Assembly: GCF_001184025.1 (NCBI RefSeq)
Contig: NZ_BBYG01000010.1
Coordinates: forward strand, 496,001-560,000
Source of the DNA: Streptomyces maremycinicus
GTDB lineage: Bacteria > Actinomycetota > Actinomycetes > Streptomycetales > Streptomycetaceae
Direction of reading: 5' to 3'
DNA: 64,000 nucleotides
The notes under the pieces were generated by a model. It was not told where the DNA came from and searched no databases. It saw only the letters and a list, made by a program, of their open reading frames with translations. The translations under genes were made by a program, and so were the position numbers. Positions 23,270 through 32,070 of this stretch are shown one piece after another (position 1 is the stretch's first letter; the number at the start of each line of letters is the position of its first letter).

Positions 23270-26155
23270 CTAGGCCAGCTGCCGTCGCACCAGTTCGTGC
23301 AGGCGTCCGCCGGTGTCCGCGAGCAGCTGGGCGGGCGGGCCCTGCTGGGCGATCTTGCCGTCTTCCATCACCACGACCCGGTCGGCGTCCATCACCGTCG
23401 ACAGGCGGTGCGCGATGACGACCCGGGTGGCGTTGAGCTTGCGGGTGCTCTCGATGACCGTGCGCTGGGTCTCGTTGTCGAGGGCGCTGGTCGCCTCGTC
23501 GAAGAACAGGATGCGGGGCCGGCGGATCAGCGCCTGGGCGATCATCAGCCGCTGGCGCTGGCCGCCCGAGACCGACCCGCTGCCCGAGACGATCGTGTGC
23601 AGCCCCATCGGCATGCGCCTGATGTCCTCGGCGAGACCGGCGAGCTCCGCGGCCGCCATCGCCTCCTCCGGCGTGTAGGCCTCGGTGCCGCAGATGACGT
23701 CCAGCAGGGAACCGGTGAACGGCTGGGCGTGCTGGAGCACCACCCCGCACTGCCGGCGCACCGCCGACCGGTCCAGCGCCGCCAGGTCCTGCCCGTCGTA
23801 CAGCACGCTGCCCGAGACCGGTCTGTCGAAGCCGATGAGCAGCCTGAGCAGGGTCGACTTCCCGCACCCGCTCGGGCCGACGATCGCCACGAACTCGCCC
23901 GGCCGCACCTCGAAGGAGACGTCGTCGAGGACGAGGGGACCGTCGTCGGAGTAGCGGAAGGACAGCCGGCGGGCCTCGAGCGCGCCGGTCAGCGGGCCGG
24001 GGCGGGTGTTCGCCGTGCGGACCTCCGGCGTCGCCTCCAGCACCGGCCGGATCTCCTCGAACAGCGGCAGCGCGGCCACCGCCGAGACGAAGGCGCCGGT
24101 CAGCGAGGTCACCGAGGTGAGCAGCATCGTCATGGACGTGTTGAAGGTGAGGAAGTCCGCCGCCGACAGCGCGCCCCGGGCCGGACCCGCCAGCAGCATG
24201 AACATCAGCAGGGAACACAGCGGCAGATACACCGAGCCCAGCACCGTGTTGAGGTTCTTGATCCGGCCGAGGCGCTGCTGGAGCTCCCGGCTGCGCGCGA
24301 ACTGCGCAGCCCAGGCCGCGTAGGCGTAGTTCTCGGCGGCCGCCACCCGCAGCTTCGGCAGCCCCCGCAGGGTCTGGAAGGCCTGGTTGTTGAGCTTGTT
24401 GGAGAGCACCACGAGCCGCCGCTGCCAGCGCACCTGCCACAGCCCGAGTGCCAGGAACACGGACCCGATGACGACGAGCGTGCCGATCGCGGCGAGCGCC
24501 ATCGGCACGCTGTACCAGAGCAGCAGCCCCAGGTTCATCGCCCCGACGGTGACGGACTGCGCGACCGAGGGGCCGAGTCCCGCCAGCAGCCTGCGGATCG
24601 CGCTGATGCCCATGGCGGCACTCGCCAGCTCGCCCGTGGAACGCTCGGCGAAGAACTTCGTCGGCAGCCTGAGCAGCCGGTCCCACACCGCCGGCTGGAG
24701 CGTCGCCTCGATCCGCCCCTCCAGGCGCAGCACGGTCAGGTTCTGGAGCAGCATGAACGCCGCGGCCACCACGCCGCTGACCATCACCGCCAGACACACC
24801 TGCACGATCAGCCCTTCCTGGGCCCTCGGCACGTACTCGCCCAGCACCTTGCCGGTCGCGATCGGCACCAGCGCCCCGATCACCACCGTCACCAGCCCGC
24901 TGAGCAGCAGGTTCGTCAGATCCCCCGTTGTGCCCCGCATGCTGAACCGCAGCAGGCCGAGGGGGCCGAGGCCCTGTTCCGGCAACGGACGGTAGAACAT
25001 GACCGCCCGCGGCTCGAACTCCGCCGCGTTGGCCTTCTCGACCGGGGTCTCGCGCCCCGTCGCGGGATGCACGGCGACATAACCGCCGCGCCGCCACAGC
25101 AGCGCGACCGGCGCCCCGGACAGGGCCCGGTGTCCGACCAGCGGCCCCACGTCGTCCCGCCACCACCGGCCGTCCAGACGTACGGCCCGGGCGCGCACCC
25201 GCGAGGCGAGGGCGACCCGTTCCACCGGGTCCAGCCGGTCGCTGTCGGAGCCGGTGCCCGTTCGCGAGGGTTCGGCGAGGGTGATCCCGGCGGCCCGGGC
25301 GACGAGCCGGCACGCCGCGTAGGTGGCGTCGGCGTCGGCCGCCGTGGCGCGCCGGTCCGTGCCCCTGCCGTCGCGCTCGCCCCGGCCGCTCCTGCCGATC
25401 GACGCGAGCAGCGTGCGGTCGGCCTGGGCGCGGACCGCCTCACCGGCCTTGATCCCGGCGGCCGTGCGCGTCTCGTGGGTGTGCTCCAGCTGCTCGATCC
25501 AGCGGTCCAGCGTGGTCAGCAGCCGGTACTGCTGGTCGACCATGCTCTGCCATACCGCGGGGTCCATCAGCAGGTCGGCGGCCGCCTCCGCGCCGTACAG
25601 CGAGCCGTACTGCACGCTGCCCGGCGGCACCTGCATCCAGAAGACGTCGTCGTCGTCCCCCGTGCTCGAACGAACGCGCACGGGGGCGCCCCCGTCCTCC
25701 GCCGCCCGCTCGGTGGCCATCGGCGCCTGGAAGAGGATCGACAGACCGCGGCCCACACCGAGCGCCAGCGCGTACTCCAGCGGGCTCGAGGTCGGCGGCA
25801 CGTACTCCGGGTTGCCGTACTCGTCGTAGGACCAGGTCTGGGTGTTCGCGGGCTGGTACAGCTCCCGCAGTCCGACGCGGTGCACGACGCAGTCGCGCGA
25901 CGGACGGGCGAGGAGCGTGTGACGGGGCCCGGCGACCGGGCCGAGCAGCAGGGCGCCCGCCTCCAGCCGGCCCAAGTGATGCCAGTGGCCCTGCTGTTCG
26001 GCGTCCACCGCGAACAGGTCCAGCGCGCCGGACGCGACCAGCCACAGCACCTGGGGGCCCTCCAGATCGAGCCGGCCCGACCCGGCGCAGTCGATCCGGG
26101 TGCCCAGCTGCCCCAGCGCGGTGAGGACGACATCGCCCTCGGATACGGCGGTCAT
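23270..26155 (-). CDS. NHLM/NHLP bacteriocin-system ABC transporter without peptidase domain
   Basis: A 961-residue ABC exporter. The N-terminal 400 residues are a family-specific extension with a cyclic-nucleotide-binding-like beta region (ALDLFAVDAE, GRLEAGALLLGPVAG), followed by a C39-related, apparently inactive segment (WWRDDVGPLVGHR), about six membrane helices (residues 420-700) and an ATPase with Walker A GPSGCGKST, signature VSGGQRQRL and Walker B ILFFDEATSALD. This matches the second transporter of the NHLM/NHLP peptide export systems and should pair with the C39-bearing transporter encoded immediately upstream: their stop and start codons are 1 bp apart. Predicted task is export of the Gly-Gly-leader peptide encoded at the head of the operon. 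Confidence 0.9.
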   Translation of the reverse strand: MTAVSEGDVVLTALGQLGTRIDCAGSGRLDLEGPQVLWLVASGALDLFAVDAEQQGHWHHLGRLEAGALLLGPVAGPRHTLLARPSRDCVVHRVGLRELYQPANTQTWSYDEYGNPEYVPPTSSPLEYALALGVGRGLSILFQAPMATERAAEDGGAPVRVRSSTGDDDDVFWMQVPPGSVQYGSLYGAEAAADLLMDPAVWQSMVDQQYRLLTTLDRWIEQLEHTHETRTAAGIKAGEAVRAQADRTLLASIGRSGRGERDGRGTDRRATAADADATYAACRLVARAAGITLAEPSRTGTGSDSDRLDPVERVALASRVRARAVRLDGRWWRDDVGPLVGHRALSGAPVALLWRRGGYVAVHPATGRETPVEKANAAEFEPRAVMFYRPLPEQGLGPLGLLRFSMRGTTGDLTNLLLSGLVTVVIGALVPIATGKVLGEYVPRAQEGLIVQVCLAVMVSGVVAAAFMLLQNLTVLRLEGRIEATLQPAVWDRLLRLPTKFFAERSTGELASAAMGISAIRRLLAGLGPSVAQSVTVGAMNLGLLLWYSVPMALAAIGTLVVIGSVFLALGLWQVRWQRRLVVLSNKLNNQAFQTLRGLPKLRVAAAENYAYAAWAAQFARSRELQQRLGRIKNLNTVLGSVYLPLCSLLMFMLLAGPARGALSAADFLTFNTSMTMLLTSVTSLTGAFVSAVAALPLFEEIRPVLEATPEVRTANTRPGPLTGALEARRLSFRYSDDGPLVLDDVSFEVRPGEFVAIVGPSGCGKSTLLRLLIGFDRPVSGSVLYDGQDLAALDRSAVRRQCGVVLQHAQPFTGSLLDVICGTEAYTPEEAMAAAELAGLAEDIRRMPMGLHTIVSGSGSVSGGQRQRLMIAQALIRRPRILFFDEATSALDNETQRTVIESTRKLNATRVVIAHRLSTVMDADRVVVMEDGKIAQQGPPAQLLADTGGRLHELVRRQLA

Positions 26156-26156
26156 C

Positions 26157-28379
26157 TCATCGCTCCCTGACCAGCGCCGCGTACGGTCCGCCGCGCGCCA
26201 CCAGTTCCTCGTGCCGCCCGCGCTCCACGACGGTGCCGTGCTGGAGCACGACGATCTCGTCGCTGTCGCGCACCGTGCTCAGCCGGTGGGCGATCACCAC
26301 GCACGCGCAGCCGCGTCGGCGCAGGTTGTCCATCACGACCTGCTCGGTCTCCGCGTCCAGCGCGCTGGTCACCTCGTCCAGCACCAGGATGCTGGGCCGG
26401 CGCACCAACGCCCGCGCGATCTCCAGGCGTTGACGCTGACCGCCGGAGAAGTTGCGGCCGTCCTGCTCCACCCTGCTGTGGATGCCGCCGGGCCGCCGCA
26501 GGATCATGTCGTGCAACGCCGCGTCCCGGAGCGCGTCGACGACGGCCTCGTCCGGGATCGAGGGGTCCCACAGCGCCACGTTGTCGCGCACCGAACCCTC
26601 GAAGAGGAACACCTCCTGGTCGACGAAGGACACCGAGGAGGCCAGCGCCCCGCGCGGAATGTCCTCCAGCCGCTGCCCGTCCACCCTGATCACGCCCTCC
26701 CAGGGCGTGTACAGACCCGAGATCAGCCGGGACACCGTCGACTTCCCGCTGCCCGAGCCGCCGACCAGCGCCACCTGCTGCCCCGGTCCGACGGTCAGGT
26801 CGAAGCCGGTCAGCAGCGGTTTGTCCAGCGGGCTGTAACCGAAGGTGATGTTCTCCAGCTCGACATGACCGTGCAGCCGGCGCGTGGAGTCGGCGCCGGA
26901 GCGGCGGTCGTAGAGCGGGTCGGCGCGGAAGTTCTCCACGTCCTTCAGCCGTGCCACGTCCGCCGCGAAGTCCTGGATCCGGCCCGCGACCCCGTTGAGG
27001 CGGGTCAGCGGGGCGGTGAAACGGGTGACCAGAGCCTGGAAGGCGACCAGCAGGCCCACCGAGATGTGGCCCTCGATCGCCCGCATGCCGCCGATCCACA
27101 GGATCAGCGCGCTGTTGAGCGTCGCGAGCGTCGGCGCGACCACGCCCAGCCAGGCGCTCGGCACCCCGAGCCGCTGCTGCTCCTCCAGCGTGGTGGCGTG
27201 CTGCCCGGCCCACTTGCGGAAGTACCCCTCCTCGCCGCCGGTCGCCTTCATCGTCTCGATCAACTGAAGGCCGGTGTAAGCCGTGTTGGTGAGCCGGGCG
27301 TTGTCCGCGCGCAGCTTCGCCGTGCGGGTCGCGCGCATCCGGACGACGATCCGCATCGCGACGATGTTCAGCAGCGCCACCCCGATCCCGACGAACGTCA
27401 GCTGCGGGTCGTAGGTGTAGAGGAGGACCGCGTACAGGACGACGACGATCGCGTCCACGCCCGCCGAAGCCAGGTCGCGGGCCAGCGTCTCGGCGACCGC
27501 GTCGTTCGACTGGAGCCGCTGGACCAGGTCGGCCGGGCTGCGCTGGGAGAAGAAGGTGACCGGCAGGCGCAGCAGATGGCGCAGGAAGCGGGCGCTGGAC
27601 AGGGTCGAGGAGATGATCCGGCCGTGATGCAGATTGGCCTGCTGGAGCCAGGTCAGGGCCATGGTGAGGGCCACGCACGTGCCCATCGACACGAACAGCA
27701 CGCTCAGCAGCGAGGTCTGCTGCCCGATCAGGAACATGTCGATGTAGGTCCGGCTGAGCGCCGGCACGGCCGCGCCCACCAGGACCAGCAGCAGGCTCGC
27801 CAGCACGGCCGCCGGCAAGGTGCCCGCGGTGCCCCGCAGCCGGGCCGGCATCGCGCCCAGCACCCCCGGTCTGCGTCCGCCCCGCTCGAACCCCTCGCCT
27901 GGCTCCAGCACCAGCACGACACCGGTGAAGCTGCCGTCGAAGTCCTCGATCGGCACGAAACGCCGGCCCTTGCCGGGGTCGTTGATGTACACGCCCCGGC
28001 GGCCGAGTCGACGGCCGAGACCCTCGTAGACGACGTAGTGGTTGAACTCCCAGAAGAGGATCGCGGGCGACCGCACCCCGGCGAGGGCCGTCAGGTCCAT
28101 CTGCATGCCCTTGGCCGTGAGGCCGTAACCGCGGGCCGCCTTCAGCAGGTTGCTCGCCCGTGAGCCGTCCCGGGACACACCGCAGGCGATGCGCAGTTCC
28201 TCCAGCGGGATGTGCCGGCCGTAGTGCCCGAGGACCATGGCGAGCGAGGCCGCCCCGCACTCCACGGCCTCCATCTGGAGCACGGTGGGCGTGCGGACGG
28301 TCTTCGACCCGCTGCGGGGGACCGTGCGCCGGGGCGGTGCGGCACGCCGCCGGGTCCGCGGCTGCTCGGAGGTGGTCAC
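26157..28379 (-). CDS. NHLM/NHLP ABC transporter with C39 leader peptidase
   Basis: A 740-residue exporter that should cut the leader from its peptide substrate and translocate the core. The C39 peptidase comes first (residues 20-160): catalytic Cys in QMEAVECGAASLAMVL, His in EFNHYVVYEG and Asp in YINDPGKGRR. Six membrane helices follow (about 190-470), then the ATPase with GGSGSGKST, FSGGQRQRLEIARAL and LVLDEVTSALD. The start is taken as GTG 28379 because it overlaps the adaptor stop in a GTGA junction; the frame stays open to 28481 but the extra residues are antisense-like. Its peptidase fits the double-glycine leader of the peptide encoded at 29268-29483. Confidence 0.93.
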   Translation of the reverse strand: MTTSEQPRTRRRAAPPRRTVPRSGSKTVRTPTVLQMEAVECGAASLAMVLGHYGRHIPLEELRIACGVSRDGSRASNLLKAARGYGLTAKGMQMDLTALAGVRSPAILFWEFNHYVVYEGLGRRLGRRGVYINDPGKGRRFVPIEDFDGSFTGVVLVLEPGEGFERGGRRPGVLGAMPARLRGTAGTLPAAVLASLLLVLVGAAVPALSRTYIDMFLIGQQTSLLSVLFVSMGTCVALTMALTWLQQANLHHGRIISSTLSSARFLRHLLRLPVTFFSQRSPADLVQRLQSNDAVAETLARDLASAGVDAIVVVLYAVLLYTYDPQLTFVGIGVALLNIVAMRIVVRMRATRTAKLRADNARLTNTAYTGLQLIETMKATGGEEGYFRKWAGQHATTLEEQQRLGVPSAWLGVVAPTLATLNSALILWIGGMRAIEGHISVGLLVAFQALVTRFTAPLTRLNGVAGRIQDFAADVARLKDVENFRADPLYDRRSGADSTRRLHGHVELENITFGYSPLDKPLLTGFDLTVGPGQQVALVGGSGSGKSTVSRLISGLYTPWEGVIRVDGQRLEDIPRGALASSVSFVDQEVFLFEGSVRDNVALWDPSIPDEAVVDALRDAALHDMILRRPGGIHSRVEQDGRNFSGGQRQRLEIARALVRRPSILVLDEVTSALDAETEQVVMDNLRRRGCACVVIAHRLSTVRDSDEIVVLQHGTVVERGRHEELVARGGPYAALVRER

Positions 28380-29182
28380 GGGAGCAGCCAATCGACGGGA
28401 CGCTGGTCGGCCAGCCGGATCGAACCGGTGGCCATGGTCATGGAGGTGAGGGCGTACGGCGGCCCGTCCGCGGAGGACCACGCGTAGCCGCTCTTCGTGG
28501 CCGAGGACCTGTCCAGCCGGACCAGGACCGCCACCGGGCGGCCGTCCTTCGTGAACTGCTCGCCCAGCTGGCTGTCACCGAGGAAGGCGGCGATCGCCTG
28601 CGCCGACTGGGCGGCGCGGTCCACCGACTTCACGTGCCCGCGCAGCACGCCGAACTCCTGTGCGGGCACGGTCTGTACGGTGAGGTCGACGGCGGCGCCC
28701 GACGCGACGGAGGCGGCGTTCTCGGCGGGGACGTACACCGTGGCGTAGAGCGGGTCGTCGGCCCCGGCGACCTTCTCCACCGCGGCGACGTTCGCGCCGG
28801 TGGAGATGATCTGCCCAATGGTGGCGGCGAGTGCGGTGATCCGGCCCGCGGCCACCGTCCGCACCACGGCGTCACCCTCCGCCGTACGCACCTTCAGCAC
28901 GGGTGAGCCGGCGGGCAGCCGTTCGCCCTCCTTCGCCAGGACCGCGAGGACCTGGCCCGCGGCGGGGCTCTGGAGAATGTAGCTGCCCTCTCCGTGGGTG
29001 AGGACGGCGGGCGCGCTCACCGTGGAGGCGACCGAACCGGTCACCGCCCACACGGACGCGGCGGCCATGACGGCCACGGTCACGGACAGCACCAGCCAGC
29101 CCTGGGGGCGCGCGAAACGCACCGGCAGGTCGAGTTCCTCCGGCGACTGGAGCTTGGCTAGGGCCTGTTGGCGGAACTGCAC
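28376..29182 (-). CDS. NHLM/NHLP HlyD-like secretion adaptor
   Basis: A 268-residue membrane-fusion-like protein. One N-terminal membrane helix (about residues 29-50, GWLVLSVTVAVMAAASVWAV) anchors it; a lipoyl/barrel-sandwich hybrid half (GEGSYILQSPAAGQVLAVLAKEGERL named by its ends, then PLYATVYVPAENAASVASGAAV) follows outside. The length and order match the secretion proteins of NHLM/NHLP systems. It is co-transcribed with the two ABC transporters (4-bp GTGA overlap downstream) and follows the peptide gene, from which a hairpin separates it. It presumably links the transporters to the exported peptide in the cell envelope. Confidence 0.88.
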   Translation of the reverse strand: MQFRQQALAKLQSPEELDLPVRFARPQGWLVLSVTVAVMAAASVWAVTGSVASTVSAPAVLTHGEGSYILQSPAAGQVLAVLAKEGERLPAGSPVLKVRTAEGDAVVRTVAAGRITALAATIGQIISTGANVAAVEKVAGADDPLYATVYVPAENAASVASGAAVDLTVQTVPAQEFGVLRGHVKSVDRAAQSAQAIAAFLGDSQLGEQFTKDGRPVAVLVRLDRSSATKSGYAWSSADGPPYALTSMTMATGSIRLADQRPVDWLLP

Positions 29183-29213
29183 GGGCCTACCTCGGGAGTT
29201 TCAGGACGCCGAC

Positions 29214-29246
29214 GAGTCCCGGAGCCGGGTGACGGCTCCGGGACTC
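29214..29246 (-). terminator. Attenuator hairpin between peptide gene and exporter genes
   Basis: GAGTCCCGGAGCC (29214-29226) pairs perfectly with 29234-29246 (13 bp, 7-nt loop). It lies between the peptide stop and the adaptor start, so partial termination would make the peptide transcript more abundant than the exporter transcript. Confidence 0.85.
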
Positions 29247-29267
29247 AAAGGGTCACGAAGGGTGCGA

Positions 29268-29483
29268 TCAGAGACCGGCGACCAGGTTGGTGACCGGGGC
29301 CGTGTTCAGGCCGGTGACACCCTCGACCGTGCCGACGACCGTGTTGACCAGGCCGGAGACCGGGGCCACGCCGTCCACCAGGCCGGTGACGGTGCCGACG
29401 GCGTTCAGGGACAGACCGCCGGAGACGTTGTCCAGCTCGGCGTCGGAGATCTCGACGGTCTCAACCTGGGGGGTGGAGTTCAT
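29268..29483 (-). CDS. Gly-Gly-leader peptide precursor of the NHLM/NHLP operon
   Basis: A 71-residue precursor. Residues 1-23 form a double-glycine leader that matches the consensus of C39 peptidase substrates at every position: Glu-8, Leu-7, Val-4, Gly-2 and Gly-1 in AELDNVSGG. The predicted 48-residue core has no cysteine, no aromatic residue and no lysine or arginine; it is built from Val, Gly, Thr, Leu, Asn and Ala in loosely repeating blocks (NAVGTVTGLV, SGLVNTVVGTV, EGVTGLNTAP). Start ATG 29483 follows AAGGGAAG by 8 bp; ATG 29501 lies upstream of that ribosome site. No lanthionine or other tailoring enzyme lies in the operon, so the product may be unmodified or modified by enzymes elsewhere. 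Bioactivity is unknown. Confidence 0.88.
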   Translation of the reverse strand: MNSTPQVETVEISDAELDNVSGGLSLNAVGTVTGLVDGVAPVSGLVNTVVGTVEGVTGLNTAPVTNLVAGL

Positions 29484-29501
29484 GGTGGAACTTCCCTTCA
29501 C

Positions 29502-30494
29502 ATGGATAGCTCATCAGGGGGGAGCGGCCCCCTCTGGGGACAGACGACGGCCGCGAGCACGGGCACCGGGCACCCGTTTCCGGGAGACCGCGGTGACCCT
29601 GCGGTGCGATGGATCAAAGCAGGTCCGCGGTCGGGGCAGCCAATCAATCACCGCGTTCACCTGGGTACTTGTGTCACCGGCGTGGGAAACGGTGCGCGCG
29701 CGCCCACCACTTGTCGGCGACTTCTTCACAGCACGGGCGGGATCCGCGCGGACGCACGCCCGGCGCCGGCGTGGCGAATCCGACACTCCCGCCCCAAAGG
29801 CGTGGCGGGCGCCCGGCGGTTGTGCAGAACCCCTGCGCGCGGTGACCCGCTTGGGCATTCGATGTGCAGATTCTCGGAAGTGGGGATTCGGCCCATGAGC
29901 ATGCACGGAAAGTCACGGTGCGGATGCGTGGAGTGTCGGTCCGGGAAGGGCCGGTCGGCGTCGCACATAGCGGACGCACAGATCCGCAACCGCTTTCGGG
30001 GGCCGCGCTTCACCGGTACCGCTCGGTTCAGGACATCCGAATCGGTCACCGCCCGCGGGAACGAAGTCGGCCGGCGTTCCGTCTTCCCTTTTCCGGGGTC
30101 CCGCGGACGGCCGGTACGCCGGGCGCGGAAGCCCGGGCCGCGGCCGCCGCCGACAGCGTCCCCGGCAACCCTCCGCCCGCCCGCGCCGACGGCCTTGACC
30201 AGGGAGGACGCCGAACCGGCGGGGCCCGCGGGCCACTTCGGCGAACCGGCCGGGAGAGGGGGCCCGGGGCGCCGGGGCGACCGAAGGGATCCGGTCGGCT
30301 CCGGCGGCCGTCGTCGCCCTGTGGGCGATCGTTCCCGGGGGCGCGAGGTCGGAGTCCGGTCATGGCCGATTCACGTTTGAGCAAAGGACGTTGGCAAACG
30401 CGATTGAACGCACCCCTCGACCCCTGCGTACTCATGGCCAACCAGGCGCCGCTGTACGGAGCTGCCGGACCCCGGCAGCCAGACCCCGTCCCCC
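29502..30494. other. Long gene-free divergent region
   Basis: About 1 kb between the peptide gene and the protease gene. Open frames exist, but none has Streptomyces-like codon bias together with a ribosome site and recognisable protein. The region is of mixed composition and should hold two divergent promoters; at least part may be decayed sequence. Confidence 0.55.
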
Positions 30495-30512
30495 AGGAGG
30501 TCGAGTTTTTTG
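30495..30512 (+). promoter_or_regulatory. Strong ribosome site deciding a TTG start
   Basis: AGGAGG at 30495-30500 lies 9 bp before TTG 30510, followed by codons for SHKRVTKRK, the basic start of a signal peptide. Confidence 0.85.
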
Positions 30513-32000
30513 AGTCACAAGCGAGTTACGAAGCGCAAGGCCATCATCGCCGCGGGCGGTGTGGCCGCGCTCGGAGCGGCAGCCATCCTGCTTCCCCAGG
30601 CCAACGCCTCCCAGGACGGCGGTTCCGACAACGCCGCCACGGTGAAGACGCTCAAGGCGGGCGACGCCTCGGACCTCGCCGCACAGCTCGAGAAGCTGCT
30701 CGGTGACGCCTTCGCCGGCTCGTACTACGACAACGAGGGCAAGCAGCTCGTCGTCAACGTCATCAACGTCGAGGGCGATGACATCGACATCGACGGCGAC
30801 GAGAACCAGGTCATCGTGCAGGCCGAGAAGGCGGGCGCCAAGATCCGCCAGGTCGACAACAGCACCGCCGAACTCGAGGCGGCCGCCCGGACGCTGAAGA
30901 AGGAGGCGACCGTCCCGGGCACCGCCTGGGCCGTCGACCCCAGGACGAACAAGATCCTCGTCACCGCCGACTCCACGGTCACCGGCACCAAGTGGGACCA
31001 GATCGAGTCGACCGTCAAGACCCTCGGCGCCGGCATGGCGACGATCCAGAAGTCGGCCGGCACCTTCACCACGAAGGTCGCCGGAGGCGACGCGATATTC
31101 GGCGGCGGGGCACGCTGCTCCCTCGGCTTCAACGTGACGGCGGGCGACGGCTCCCCGGCCTTCCTGACGGCCGGTCACTGCGGGGTCGCGGCCGAGCAGT
31201 GGTCCGACTCCGAGGACGGCGAGCCGATCGCCACCGTCGACCAGGCGACCTTCCCCGGGGACGGCGACTTCGCGCTCGTGAAGTACGACGACCCCGCCAC
31301 CGTCGCGGCGAGCGAGGTCAACCTCGGCGACCAGACGCTCGCGATCACCGAGGCCGCCGAGGCGACGGTCGGCACCCAGGTCTTCCGGATGGGCAGCACC
31401 ACCGGTCTCAACGACGGCCAGGTCCTCGCCCTCGACGCCACCGTGAACTACCCCGAGGGCACCGTCACGGGCCTCATCCAGACGGACGTCTGCGCCGAGC
31501 CCGGCGACAGCGGCGGCTCGCTCTTCACCCAGGAGGGCCAGGCGATCGGCCTGACCTCGGGCGGCAGCGGCGACTGCACCGTCGGCGGCGAGACCTTCTT
31601 CCAGCCGGTGACCACCGCGCTCGAGGCGGTCGGCGCGACCCTCGGCGACGGCGGCATCGGCGCCGGTGACGCGGTCGGCGGCGAGGAAGCCGGCGCGGGT
31701 GCGGTGGACGAGAACGGTGACGGCGTCGACGACAACACCGGCGAGGCCATCGTCGGCGGCGGCGAAGAGGCCGGCGCGGGTGCGGTGGACGAGAACGGTG
31801 ACGGCGTCGACGACAACACCGGCGAGGCCATCGTCGGCGGCGGCGAGGAAGCCGGCGCGGGTGCGGTGGACGAGAACGGTGACGGCGTCGACGACAACAC
31901 CGGCGAGGCCGTCGGGGGCGGCGGCGCGGACGAGAACGCCAATGGCCACGACCAGGGCAATGGCGCCGAGGACGGCGCGGGTGTGACCGAGTCGCACTGA
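30510..32000 (+). CDS. Streptogrisin-like S1 protease with repeated acidic tail
   Basis: A 496-residue secreted serine protease of the alpha-lytic/streptogrisin type. A signal peptide (residues 1-33) and a pro-region (about 40-190, alpha-lytic prodomain pattern with AWAVDPRTNKILVT) precede the protease, which starts near DAIFGGGARCSLGF. Catalytic His is in FLTAGHCG, Asp in GDFALVKYDD and Ser in EPGDSGGSLF; two disulfide-forming Cys pairs are visible. After the catalytic domain comes an unusual tail (about residues 393-496) with three copies of a 27-residue unit containing DENGDGVDDNTG, resembling calcium-binding DxDxDG loops, then an Asn/Gly/Glu-rich end. It starts at TTG 30510 after AGGAGG. 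A perfect terminator follows. Confidence 0.94.
   Translation: MSHKRVTKRKAIIAAGGVAALGAAAILLPQANASQDGGSDNAATVKTLKAGDASDLAAQLEKLLGDAFAGSYYDNEGKQLVVNVINVEGDDIDIDGDENQVIVQAEKAGAKIRQVDNSTAELEAAARTLKKEATVPGTAWAVDPRTNKILVTADSTVTGTKWDQIESTVKTLGAGMATIQKSAGTFTTKVAGGDAIFGGGARCSLGFNVTAGDGSPAFLTAGHCGVAAEQWSDSEDGEPIATVDQATFPGDGDFALVKYDDPATVAASEVNLGDQTLAITEAAEATVGTQVFRMGSTTGLNDGQVLALDATVNYPEGTVTGLIQTDVCAEPGDSGGSLFTQEGQAIGLTSGGSGDCTVGGETFFQPVTTALEAVGATLGDGGIGAGDAVGGEEAGAGAVDENGDGVDDNTGEAIVGGGEEAGAGAVDENGDGVDDNTGEAIVGGGEEAGAGAVDENGDGVDDNTGEAVGGGGADENANGHDQGNGAEDGAGVTESH
31689..31931 (+). repeat. 81-bp tandem repeat encoding the protease tail
   Basis: Three nearly identical 81-bp units begin at 31689, 31770 and 31851; each encodes 27 residues including DENGDGVDDNTG. 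The third unit is diverged at its end. The near identity at the DNA level points to recent duplication. Confidence 0.93.
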
Positions 32001-32013
32001 CCCGGCATCAGCT

Positions 32014-32049
32014 GAACGGTCCGACCCTCCGGCGGGGGTCGGACCGTTC
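32014..32049. terminator. Convergent terminator
   Basis: GAACGGTCCGACCC (32014-32027) pairs perfectly with 32036-32049 (14 bp, 8-nt loop), between the stops of the protease gene and the convergent phosphatase gene. Confidence 0.92.
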
Positions 32050-32070
32050 GTCCGTGCCCGGCGGCGGCCC

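Noticed and set aside
29268..29483. Gly-Gly-leader peptide considered as a second lanthipeptide substrate of the nearby RamC
   Set aside because: The core has no cysteine, the leader lacks the LLDLQ motif, and it has its own exporter with a C39 peptidase.
29896..30380. Open frame starting MSMHGKSRCGCVEC with a zinc-like Cys pattern
   Set aside because: After about 35 codons it becomes Arg/Pro-rich low complexity; codon bias is weak and no ribosome site is seen.
31689..31931. Acidic repeats considered as a dockerin domain
   Set aside because: Three identical DxNxDG blocks occur, but not the paired helix-loop-helix layout of a dockerin.
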